NCBI RefSeq assembly: GCF_003071345.1
Contig: NZ_QCYK01000001.1
Location: 1,488,001-1,552,000 of the forward strand
Reading direction: 5' to 3'
Source: Chitinophaga parva
GTDB lineage: Bacteria > Bacteroidota > Bacteroidia > Chitinophagales > Chitinophagaceae
DNA: 64,000 nucleotides
Below are positions 35,208-42,506 of the stretch, one piece after another. How positions within the stretch are numbered: the first letter of the stretch is position 1; every line of letters begins with the position of its first letter. The notes beneath the pieces are model-generated. The model had not been told where the DNA came from. It did not search any database and worked only from the letters and a program-made list of their open reading frames with translations. The position numbers and the translations under genes are program-made.

Positions 35208-35798
35208 CTACTTCAAAAAAAAGTGCACCATTACCATTACCGCCGGCAGCATCTGCGCTTTCACAAATGCACGCACAAAATGCGCGGCCAGTTGCCATTG
35301 TTTTTTTACGGTGTGGATGGAAATATTCAGGCGTTGGGAGATCTCTTCGTTGCTGTAACCCTGGGCGCGTTCCTGGTAAACCTTCTTGCGGGCGGGGGGG
35401 AGTTGGGAAATGGCGGTGTCCAGGAGTTTTTCGTATTCGTGGCGGAGCAGGCGCTGGTCAGTATCGTTGCTGGCAGCCGGTTGTTGCTGCAGGAGCAGGT
35501 CCTGGGCCTTCAGGCGGACCAGCTTTTTTTTAAAGCTGTCGTAAATGTGATTACGGGTTAGTATAAAAAGATAATCGTCAAAACGGAGCACGGTTTCCAT
35601 TTCTTCCTTGCGCAGCCAGATCTTCAGGAACACCTCCTGCACGATCTCCCGCGCCAGGCTTGCGTCTTTCACATACATCAGCGCCACGGCATGTACATGC
35701 GGGCCGTAATGATGGAAAAGCCGGGTGTAAGCCTCCGCGTCGCCGGTGGCTACCTGCTTCAGCAAGTAATGCTCGTCTGCTAGTGACACGTTTGACAA
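35208..35798 (-). CDS. RNA polymerase ECF sigma-70 factor
   Basis: This is a 196-residue sigma factor of the Bacteroidota FecI-like group. Region 2 has YTRLFHHYGPHVHAVALMYV and EIVQEVFLKIWL; region 4 has LPPARKKVYQERAQGYSNEE and ISQRLNISIHTVKKQWQLA. The C-terminal tail ends with a hydrophobic stretch (MLPAVMVMVHFFLK), usual for this group. No in-frame ATG exists: the start is TTG at 35798 or GTG at 35789. It is the first gene of the sigma-FecR-SusC-SusD locus. Confidence 0.92.
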   Translation of the reverse strand: MSNVSLADEHYLLKQVATGDAEAYTRLFHHYGPHVHAVALMYVKDASLAREIVQEVFLKIWLRKEEMETVLRFDDYLFILTRNHIYDSFKKKLVRLKAQDLLLQQQPAASNDTDQRLLRHEYEKLLDTAISQLPPARKKVYQERAQGYSNEEISQRLNISIHTVKKQWQLAAHFVRAFVKAQMLPAVMVMVHFFLK

Positions 35799-35835
35799 TC
35801 CGTTAGAAATTTAGGAACCACTTTAAAATTAGTAA

Positions 35836-35843
35836 CAAAAGTA
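35836..35843 (-). promoter_or_regulatory. -7 element of the sigma-factor gene
   Basis: On the minus strand TACTTTTG is an exact TAnnTTTG match, giving a leader of about 30 nt before the TTG start. The -33 position has TTC rather than TTG. Confidence 0.5.
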
Positions 35844-35894
35844 TAATTAGCCGGGTACTTGAAAAAATAAAAAACTTTTATTACTGTGGGCGGT

Positions 35895-36055
35895 TCAGGT
35901 AAATATTGTTTGGGTGAATGGGTACTTGATAAATATCCAGGGGACGGTTCGGGGAACAGGCCAGGTCAATATTGTTTACTGGCATAGGTACGATAAATAC
36001 TCCTCCCAAGGGGCAACGCAGTTAAATATTGCACAGGGGAATAGGTATCCAGGAA
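35895..36055. repeat. Degenerate direct repeats with AAATATTG cores
   Basis: Three loose copies of a unit (core AATATTG at 35902-35908, 35968-35974 and 36025-36031) are followed by AT-rich GGTAC and GATAAATA-like pieces. Spacing is irregular (66 and 57 bp). It lies between the sigma gene and two tiny membrane genes. Confidence 0.4.
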
Positions 36056-36058
36056 ATC

Positions 36059-36247
36059 TCATCTCCGCCGAAAACGGCTCCACAATATCGCCGCAGGTAT
36101 GCCGAAAAAGAGCGCCATGCCCAGGAGCAGGCGGAAAAACGACCCTGCTTCCGGCAGTTGGGGGTGCAGGTAAAGCCAGGCCGCCCCGGCACAGCAACCC
36201 ACAAAGCAGGCGGTAAATAAAAAGGTGAGTAACATTTTCCGGTTCAT
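36059..36247 (-). CDS. Tiny membrane protein B
   Basis: This is a 62-residue protein with two hydrophobic helices: MLLTFLFTACFVGCCAGAAWLY and FFRLLLGMALFFGIPAAILW, ending in a basic SRFRRR tail. Its ATG overlaps the TGA stop of the upstream small gene (ATGA), so the two are translationally coupled. No family is recognised. The coupling and membrane topology are the main evidence that it is real. Confidence 0.55.
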   Translation of the reverse strand: MNRKMLLTFLFTACFVGCCAGAAWLYLHPQLPEAGSFFRLLLGMALFFGIPAAILWSRFRRR

Positions 36248-36483
36248 CGTGGGGGATGTGGCGCTGTTTTCAGTTCCCGGCGCAGGGCCAGTGCCGCGCA
36301 AATGGCCACCAGCAGCATGGCAAAAGGCTGTATACAGGTAATGATGGTCAGTACACGGTGCTTGTTGCCCGCCGCCAGCTGCCCCTGGCCAATGGCCTTC
36401 AGGGCCAGGTACACGCCTGTGCCGCACAGGAATATGCCGAATAACCCTAAGACAGCCAGTATAATGCGATAAACGATCTTCAT
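36244..36483 (-). CDS. Tiny membrane protein A
   Basis: This is a 79-residue protein (from ATG 36483, MKIVYRIILAVLGLFGIFLC) with two hydrophobic helices (about 5-29 and 47-69), separated by a polar loop containing LKAIGQGQLAAGNKHR. In-frame starts at 36495 or TTG 36498 would add four or five residues. It overlaps the next small gene by 4 bp. Function unknown; it lies 66 bp from the divergent sulfatase start. Confidence 0.55.
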   Translation of the reverse strand: MKIVYRIILAVLGLFGIFLCGTGVYLALKAIGQGQLAAGNKHRVLTIITCIQPFAMLLVAICAALALRRELKTAPHPPR

Positions 36484-36549
36484 AAAATGCGGCATCAATA
36501 TTACTCATTTTAAAAAATGCAGGGGAAGAATTTTTAACTTAGAAAAACG

Positions 36550-37962
36550 ATGCGCAAAATATTCCTGTTGGCCGCCATGTTATGTGCCCAACTGCTGTCT
36601 GCCCAGCAGCGGCCCAATATTGTTTTTATCCTGGCAGATGACCTGGGATATGGGGATGTGAGTGTGAACGGGCAAACCCGTTTCACCACCCCGCATATTG
36701 ACCAACTGGCGGCGGAGGGCATGCGCTTTACCCAGTTTTACGCCGGCACCTCCGTGTGTGCACCTTCCCGCGCCTCGCTGATGACCGGCTTTCATACCGG
36801 GCATACTTTTATCCGGGGCAATAAGGAAATAGCACCTGAGGGCCAGCAACCCATTGCCGATTCCGTGCTTACCGTCCTGGAAGTGTTGCAACAGGCCGGC
36901 TACACTACCGGCGTGTTTGGCAAGTGGGCACTAGGTCCGCCAGGTTCCGAGGGCGATCCCCTGAGACAAGGCGTAAATGAGTTCTACGGGTACAATTGCC
37001 AGCGCCAGGCCCACCGCTATTATCCCACGCACTTATGGCAAAACGATGTAAAAGTGGAGTTGCCGGGCAATGCAGCGCTTTCGGCTACCGGCACCTATTC
37101 CCCGGATCTCATCCATGCCAAAGCCCTCGCCTTCATGCAGGCCCACCGGAACCAGCCCTTTGCCGTGTTCCTTACGTATACCTTGCCCCATGCAGAGTTG
37201 CTGGTGCCGGACGACAGCATTTTCCAGCGCTTCAAAGGCCGTTATCCTGAGCACCCTTACAAAGGTAATGATTATGGGAAAGGTGCCACTGTGGCTGGCT
37301 ATACATCGCAGGCCTACCCGCGCGCCACCTTTGCGGCCATGATCACCCGTCTGGACCTGTTTGTGGGCCAGGTAATGGATCAGTTAAAGGCATTGGGCCT
37401 GGATAAAAACACCATCGTGATCTTCAGCAGTGACAATGGCCCGCACGTGGAAGGGGGTGCAGACCCGGCTTTCTTTCACAGTGCCGGCCCGTTCCGCGGT
37501 GTAAAACGTGATCTGTATGAAGGCGGCATCCGCGAGCCTTTCTTTGTACGCTGGCCGGGCCACGTGGCAGCACACCGCCAAAGTGATTTTGTGGGCGGCT
37601 TCTGGGATGTGATGCCTACCCTGGCCCAGCTGGCCGGTGCAGCGCCGCCCGCACACACGGATGGTATTTCTATTGTGCCGTCACTTTTGGGGAAAGGCCG
37701 GCAGCCCGTGCATGATTTCCTGTATTGGGAGTTTCATGAAGATGGCGGCCGCCAGGCGGTACGGCAGGGCCGCTGGAAGGCCGTGCGCCTGGATGCTATT
37801 GCGCACCCGGATAACCCGGTGGAGCTTTATGACCTGCAAAATGATCCTGGGGAGAAAAAGAATATCGCCGCCACCCACCCGGATATTGCGCAGCGTTTGT
37901 CCGGTTTGATGGCAGCCTCGCATGTGGAGTCGCCATTGTTTCCTTTTCATCCCCGGCCTTAA
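36550..37962 (+). CDS. Arylsulfatase-type sulfatase (Cys type)
   Basis: This is a 470-residue exported sulfatase. The signal peptide MRKIFLLAAMLCAQLLSAQ is followed by metal ligands Asp30/Asp31 in FILADDLGYGD and the catalytic motif CAPSRASLMTG (Cys70). That Cys is converted to formylglycine by an anaerobic sulfatase-maturing enzyme encoded elsewhere. SSDNGPH supplies the other metal ligands. It is divergent to two tiny membrane genes and close to an ECF-controlled SusCD locus. A sulfated glycan or other sulfate ester is a likely but unproven substrate. Confidence 0.92.
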   Translation: MRKIFLLAAMLCAQLLSAQQRPNIVFILADDLGYGDVSVNGQTRFTTPHIDQLAAEGMRFTQFYAGTSVCAPSRASLMTGFHTGHTFIRGNKEIAPEGQQPIADSVLTVLEVLQQAGYTTGVFGKWALGPPGSEGDPLRQGVNEFYGYNCQRQAHRYYPTHLWQNDVKVELPGNAALSATGTYSPDLIHAKALAFMQAHRNQPFAVFLTYTLPHAELLVPDDSIFQRFKGRYPEHPYKGNDYGKGATVAGYTSQAYPRATFAAMITRLDLFVGQVMDQLKALGLDKNTIVIFSSDNGPHVEGGADPAFFHSAGPFRGVKRDLYEGGIREPFFVRWPGHVAAHRQSDFVGGFWDVMPTLAQLAGAAPPAHTDGISIVPSLLGKGRQPVHDFLYWEFHEDGGRQAVRQGRWKAVRLDAIAHPDNPVELYDLQNDPGEKKNIAATHPDIAQRLSGLMAASHVESPLFPFHPRP

Positions 37963-37989
37963 TGGCCGCCTGCAACCATGCACCAGCGC

Positions 37990-38018
37990 AAAAAAAGCGC
38001 CCCCTTCCCGGAGGCGCC
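37990..38018 (-). terminator. Terminator of the glycine-zipper lipoprotein gene
   Basis: On the minus strand GCGCCTCC and GGGGGCGC pair (one mismatch) and are followed by seven Ts. It lies between the convergent sulfatase and lipoprotein genes. Confidence 0.75.
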
Positions 38019-38052
38019 TATGTTGCGAAATGATGGCTGGAGATAAAAGTAC

Positions 38053-38526
38053 TTACTGCTGCTGTTGCTGCTGCGCTTTTTTCTTTTTGCTGTGGTCCAC
38101 GATAGCACCGGTACCGGCACCAATACCACCACCGATCAATGTACCGATGGCTGCACCTTTAAGGTGGTCCGGGTTTACAATGGCACCCGTGATGGCGCCC
38201 GCACCGGCACCTACTACAGCGCCTTTAGCGGTGTGGCTCCAGCCCTTTTTGGCCGGGGCGGTTGCCGGGGCGGAAGTGGTAGCAGGAGCGGCCGCGGGGG
38301 CAGCATTGCTGCTATATGCGGGGGCGCTGTTATAAGAATGGTGATGTTCAGCGCGCACTGCATTCATAGAATCAATCGTGGCAGCCTTTGCTGCATTGAT
38401 CGCGTTCATGGAATCGATCGTTGCCTGTTTTTCCTCGCCAACGGAGGAGGCAGTATTATCGCCGGAGTTACCCTTACAGGAGAAGAAAACCACGGCTGTT
38501 GTCATTGCTATCAATATCTGTTTCAT
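38053..38526 (-). CDS. Glycine-zipper lipoprotein
   Basis: This is a 157-residue lipoprotein. The signal peptide ends VVFFSCKGN. The mature N-terminal part contains two near-identical copies of KxATIDSMNA separated by 14 residues, then an Ala/Pro/Ser/Thr linker. A glycine zipper follows (GAVVGAGAGAITGAIV and GAAIGTLIGGGIGAGTGAIV), as in YMGG/SlyB-like outer-membrane proteins. It ends in Lys4 and Gln6. It probably lies in the outer membrane; function unknown. ATG at 38526 is chosen over an upstream TTG. Confidence 0.78.
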   Translation of the reverse strand: MKQILIAMTTAVVFFSCKGNSGDNTASSVGEEKQATIDSMNAINAAKAATIDSMNAVRAEHHHSYNSAPAYSSNAAPAAAPATTSAPATAPAKKGWSHTAKGAVVGAGAGAITGAIVNPDHLKGAAIGTLIGGGIGAGTGAIVDHSKKKKAQQQQQQ

Positions 38527-38654
38527 GGCCAAATGTTTTTAGAATAATCTCGCAACCTTCCTGTTCTAAAATTATGCCAGTTGAATAATTTACCGCCTAA
38601 ATGGCTGGTTTAAAAGGATCTAGAATTAATGTATAGCCTGCGCTTTACCAGGCA

Positions 38655-40055
38655 TTACACTTTCACCGTCTTCCATTTTCCTTTACTGAACACATACCAG
38701 GCTATCAGGGCTATCATGGTCTCTGCCACCGGGATGGCAATGAACGCACCGGTGGCACGCAGGTGGGCGCCGGTTGCCATCGTGTAGGCAAAGGGGATCT
38801 GGAACAGCCAGAAGCAGCAGAAATTAATGATGGTAGGAGTACGGGTATCGCCGGCTCCGTTCAGCGCCTGGCTCATCACCATACCAATGCCATAAAAAAT
38901 ATAGCCGGCACCCATGATGCGCAGTGCCCTGGCACCGTAAGCCTGCACGGCCGCATCGCCGGTGAAGAAACGGATGATGAACTGGGAGCCGAACAGGAAC
39001 AACAACATGACGCAGCCCATGAACACCGCATTGTAGCGGGCCGTGAGCATTACACTTTTTTCCGCGCGCGCTACCTGTTGTGCGCCCAGGTTTTGCCCAA
39101 CCAGTGTAGCGGCTGCATTGCTCAGGCCCCAGGCGGGCAAAATGAAAAACACCATGTTGCGGATGGCGATCTGGTAACCTGCAGATGCGTCTGTGCCGCC
39201 GGTTTCCGCCACCAGGCGGGCCAGGAAGATCCAACTGCCACTGCCGATGAGAAACTGCAATGTGGCCGGCCAGGCTACTTTAAAAATAGCGGCGATCTGG
39301 GGTTTGTCGATGTCAAAGTGGGCCCAGGTAAAACGCAGGCTGCTGCCCTTGCCCGTTACCAGGTGATAGAGCTGGTACAACACACCGGTGGTGCGGCCTA
39401 TTACAGTGGCCATTGCCGCGCCCTTCAGGCCCATGAAATGAATGAAGATGGGGCAGAGGATGATGTTCGTAAAACTGGCTATCCACAGGCTTTTCATGGC
39501 CATGGCCGCATTGCCCGCGCCCCTGAAAATACCATTGATCAGGAACAGCAGAATGATCACCAGGCTGCCGCCAAAAATGATGCGCGTGAAAATAGCACCC
39601 TCCTGCACCACGGCCGGGCTGCCTCCCATGAAATGCAGGATCTCCGGGGCCAGCCACACACCGGCTACACTGATCAAAATAGTACATACACCGGCAATCA
39701 ACAGGGACTGCGCACCCGCATGCGCCGCGGCCACCGGATTTTTTTCACCGATGCGCCGCGCCACAATGGCGCCTGCGCCGGTGCTGAGGCCTATGGCAAT
39801 GGAATACACGATAGCCACTACAGATTCTGTGAGGCCCACGGTGGCAATGGCATCGGGCCCCAGCTTGCCTACAAAGAACATGTCTACGATGGCAAACACG
39901 CTTTCCATGCTTAGCTCCAGGATCATGGGAATGGCCAGCAGGAACACGGCCCGCCGTATGCTGCCCTGGGTATAATCCTGCTCCTCCCCATTCAATGACT
40001 GGCGGATGATGGAAAAAATATTACGGATGGAATGGCGCGTAGCAGGAGTTGTCAT
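38655..40055 (-). CDS. MATE-family multidrug efflux protein
   Basis: This is a 466-residue inner-membrane pump with about 12 TM segments in two MatE repeats. Landmarks are AIPMILELSMESVFAIVDMF, FVGKLGPDAIATVGLTESV and LVGQNLGAQQVARAEKSV. It is predicted to export cationic drugs with Na+ or H+. The N-terminal about 30 residues are an extra cytoplasmic piece. Single gene. Confidence 0.92.
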   Translation of the reverse strand: MTTPATRHSIRNIFSIIRQSLNGEEQDYTQGSIRRAVFLLAIPMILELSMESVFAIVDMFFVGKLGPDAIATVGLTESVVAIVYSIAIGLSTGAGAIVARRIGEKNPVAAAHAGAQSLLIAGVCTILISVAGVWLAPEILHFMGGSPAVVQEGAIFTRIIFGGSLVIILLFLINGIFRGAGNAAMAMKSLWIASFTNIILCPIFIHFMGLKGAAMATVIGRTTGVLYQLYHLVTGKGSSLRFTWAHFDIDKPQIAAIFKVAWPATLQFLIGSGSWIFLARLVAETGGTDASAGYQIAIRNMVFFILPAWGLSNAAATLVGQNLGAQQVARAEKSVMLTARYNAVFMGCVMLLFLFGSQFIIRFFTGDAAVQAYGARALRIMGAGYIFYGIGMVMSQALNGAGDTRTPTIINFCCFWLFQIPFAYTMATGAHLRATGAFIAIPVAETMIALIAWYVFSKGKWKTVKV

Positions 40056-40647
40056 TTGTTAAAAAAGTAAAGTGGTAAGTGATAAAATGCGATACAGTAA
40101 CCGGCGGGAAAACAGTGGTGTACATAGCCTGAAAATTTTAAAGGTGAGTGGAACAGGTTGTGGTAAGGTCACAAAGATAGCATATAGGAAACAGCGGCAG
40201 GCGGGTTGCCTGTGCCAATTTGCAGGGGAATTTGGGCAAATTATCCAGTGCGCACAGGCACCTTCTTGCATGCGTGTTGGGCGATGCAATGGCCCGCCAA
40301 TGCGGTTAAGATATTGTATGCTGCCCTCGTCTTGAAAACTGCTCCGGCGGCCCACGCCACTTCGGACGCACTTTGGATGGGCCGCTGGATATCGCTGCAG
40401 CCTGCCGCGTGCATCCAGGTATTGTATGCACAACTCGGGGAAGACCTGCACAGTGGCAGGCTTACCCTGCTGCCGGTGCCCGCTACAGGGTTGCGACAGG
40501 CCTTACCAGGTTGCAGAAAGTGATCCCCGTATAAAACCACGCCCTTCATGTGGAAAAACACTGGCAGGCCCAACTAAATGAGGTACATATTATCCCCGGC
40601 CAACAAAACGGTAGAATTATTGTTGGATGATGGCAAAACCATCCCAT
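40056..40647. other. Gap between MATE and poxB genes without a recognisable gene
   Basis: The 592-bp stretch contains several overlapping open frames (for example 40059-40451 and 40206-40523) that have no signal peptide, domain or family character and mutually conflict. The stretch TATTGTATGC occurs twice (40313-40322 and 40420-40429). No terminator or promoter is clear. Confidence 0.45.
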
Positions 40648-42384
40648 ATGAGCAAGAAAGTAGCCGACCAGATCGTAGAAACCCTGATCGAGGCCGGTGT
40701 AAAACGCATCTATGCCGTAACCGGCGACAGTGTGAACGAGATCAACGATGCGGTAAGGCGCAGCGGTAAGATCAAATGGATCCACGTGCGCCATGAAGAA
40801 GCGGGCGCCTTTGCCGCCGCCGCCGAAGCGGAGCTGGACGGGCTGGCCTGCTGTGCGGGCAGCTGCGGCCCGGGGCACGTGCACCTGATCAATGGTATGT
40901 ATGACGCAAACCGTACAGGCGTTCCCGTTATTGTACTGGCCACTACCATCAACACACCGGAATTTGGTACGGACTATTTCCAGGAAACCAACACCATTAA
41001 ATTGTTTGACGATTGCAGTGTGTACAACCAGGTGGCAGCTACGCCCGTGCAGGCGGCCCGCATGCTGCAAACCGCCATCCAGCACGCCATTCACCGCAAA
41101 GGTGTGGCCGTGGTGGGACTGCCTGGTGATCTTACCGCATTGCCTGCCGAAGAAAGTCCTACTGCCATGCAGGTATACCGCAACAAACCCGTGGTGCGGC
41201 CCGCTGATGAAGAACTGCAGGAGCTGGCCCGCCTGCTTAACCAGGCACCTAAAATAGTCATCTATTGCGGCATTGGTGCGGAAGAAGCCCACGATGCAGT
41301 GGTGGCCCTGGCCGGCCTGCTTAAGGCACCGGTGGGCTATTCTTTCCGTGGCAAAATGGGCATGCAGCATAACAATCCCTATGAAGTAGGCATGACCGGT
41401 TTATTGGGCCTGCCTTCTGCCTATCATGCCATGCATGAAGCAGACCTGGTATTGCTGCTGGGCACCGACTTTCCCTACGACCCTTTTATGCCCACCGGTG
41501 CCAGGATCGTGCAGGTGGACCTGAAGCCGGAACGCCTGGGGCGGCGCGCCAAACTGACCATGGGCCTTTGCGGCAATATCAACGACACCGTAAAAGCATT
41601 GATGCCCCTGATAGAAAAGAAAACAGACAGCACTTTCCTGGATGCACAGCTGCAGGTATATGAAAAAGTAAAATCCCATTTGCAGACCTATGTGAAAGAC
41701 AATGGCAGCAGCGATGCCATACAGCCGGAGTTTGTAGCCGCTACCATCAATGAGCTGGCGGCCCACAACGCGGTGTTTACGGTAGATACCGGCATGTGCT
41801 GCGTATGGGGCGCGCGTTATATTGAAAGCACCGGGGAGCGCAAAATGCTGGGCTCCTTTAACCATGGTTCCATGGCCAATGCCATGCCCATGGCCATTGG
41901 TGCAGCCTTAGCCCGCCCGCAACAACCCGTCATTGCCTTGTGCGGGGATGGGGGCCTGTCTATGCTCCTGGGCGACCTGGCCACCATTAAACAGTATCAA
42001 CTGCCGGTAAAGATCGTGGTGTTCAATAACCGGGCACTGGGGATGGTAAAGCTGGAAATGCAGGTACAGGGGCTGCCGGACAATGAAACGGATATGGTGA
42101 ATCCCGACTTTGCCCTGGTGGCCCAGGCCATGGGCATCCGCGGGGTGAATGTGCATGAGCCCGGGCAGGTGAAACAGGCCCTGGAAGAGGCTTTCCTGCA
42201 CAGCGGCCCGGCACTGGTCAACATCTTTACCAACAGCGACGCCCTGGCCATGCCGCCCACCGTGGAGTGGAAGCAAATGAAAGGCTACGCCCTTTCCATG
42301 ACCAAACTCATACTGGGCGGGCGTATGGACGATGTGCTGGACACGGTGAAGTCTAACTATAAGCACCTGAAAGACGTATTGTAA
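40648..42384 (+). CDS. poxB: Pyruvate oxidase/pyruvate:quinone oxidoreductase (PoxB-type)
   Basis: This is a 578-residue ThDP and FAD enzyme that decarboxylates pyruvate to acetate and CO2. The start MSKKVADQIVETLIEAGVKR matches the family; an extra seven residues from 40627 are possible. Visible are the catalytic Glu in RHEEAGAFAAAAEA, the CAGSCGPG loop, and the ThDP motif CGDGGLSMLLGD...NN. NHGSMANAMPMAIGA is strongly PoxB-like. The C-terminus (GYALSMTKLILGGRMDDVLD) matches the membrane-binding tail region of E. coli PoxB, so it may pass electrons to a quinone at the membrane. Confidence 0.92.
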   Translation: MSKKVADQIVETLIEAGVKRIYAVTGDSVNEINDAVRRSGKIKWIHVRHEEAGAFAAAAEAELDGLACCAGSCGPGHVHLINGMYDANRTGVPVIVLATTINTPEFGTDYFQETNTIKLFDDCSVYNQVAATPVQAARMLQTAIQHAIHRKGVAVVGLPGDLTALPAEESPTAMQVYRNKPVVRPADEELQELARLLNQAPKIVIYCGIGAEEAHDAVVALAGLLKAPVGYSFRGKMGMQHNNPYEVGMTGLLGLPSAYHAMHEADLVLLLGTDFPYDPFMPTGARIVQVDLKPERLGRRAKLTMGLCGNINDTVKALMPLIEKKTDSTFLDAQLQVYEKVKSHLQTYVKDNGSSDAIQPEFVAATINELAAHNAVFTVDTGMCCVWGARYIESTGERKMLGSFNHGSMANAMPMAIGAALARPQQPVIALCGDGGLSMLLGDLATIKQYQLPVKIVVFNNRALGMVKLEMQVQGLPDNETDMVNPDFALVAQAMGIRGVNVHEPGQVKQALEEAFLHSGPALVNIFTNSDALAMPPTVEWKQMKGYALSMTKLILGGRMDDVLDTVKSNYKHLKDVL

Positions 42385-42506
42385 GTTGGGGGAGATAACA
42401 TATTGTTTTTTTATAAATGCAAAGGGAAGTCGTATTTTTCCGGCCAACTTTGCGTTATTAAACCGTCTGTTATTTTCAGGGTCCAAGCCCTTTCACCGAT
42501 CTTTTT

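Noticed and set aside
38065-38547. Glycine-rich plus-strand frame
   Set aside because: It is the antisense of the glycine-zipper lipoprotein, which has a proper lipoprotein signal and terminator.
40059-40523. Two overlapping open frames between MATE and poxB
   Set aside because: They conflict with each other, show no signal, TM or domain pattern and have Cys/Arg/Pro-rich noise-like sequence.
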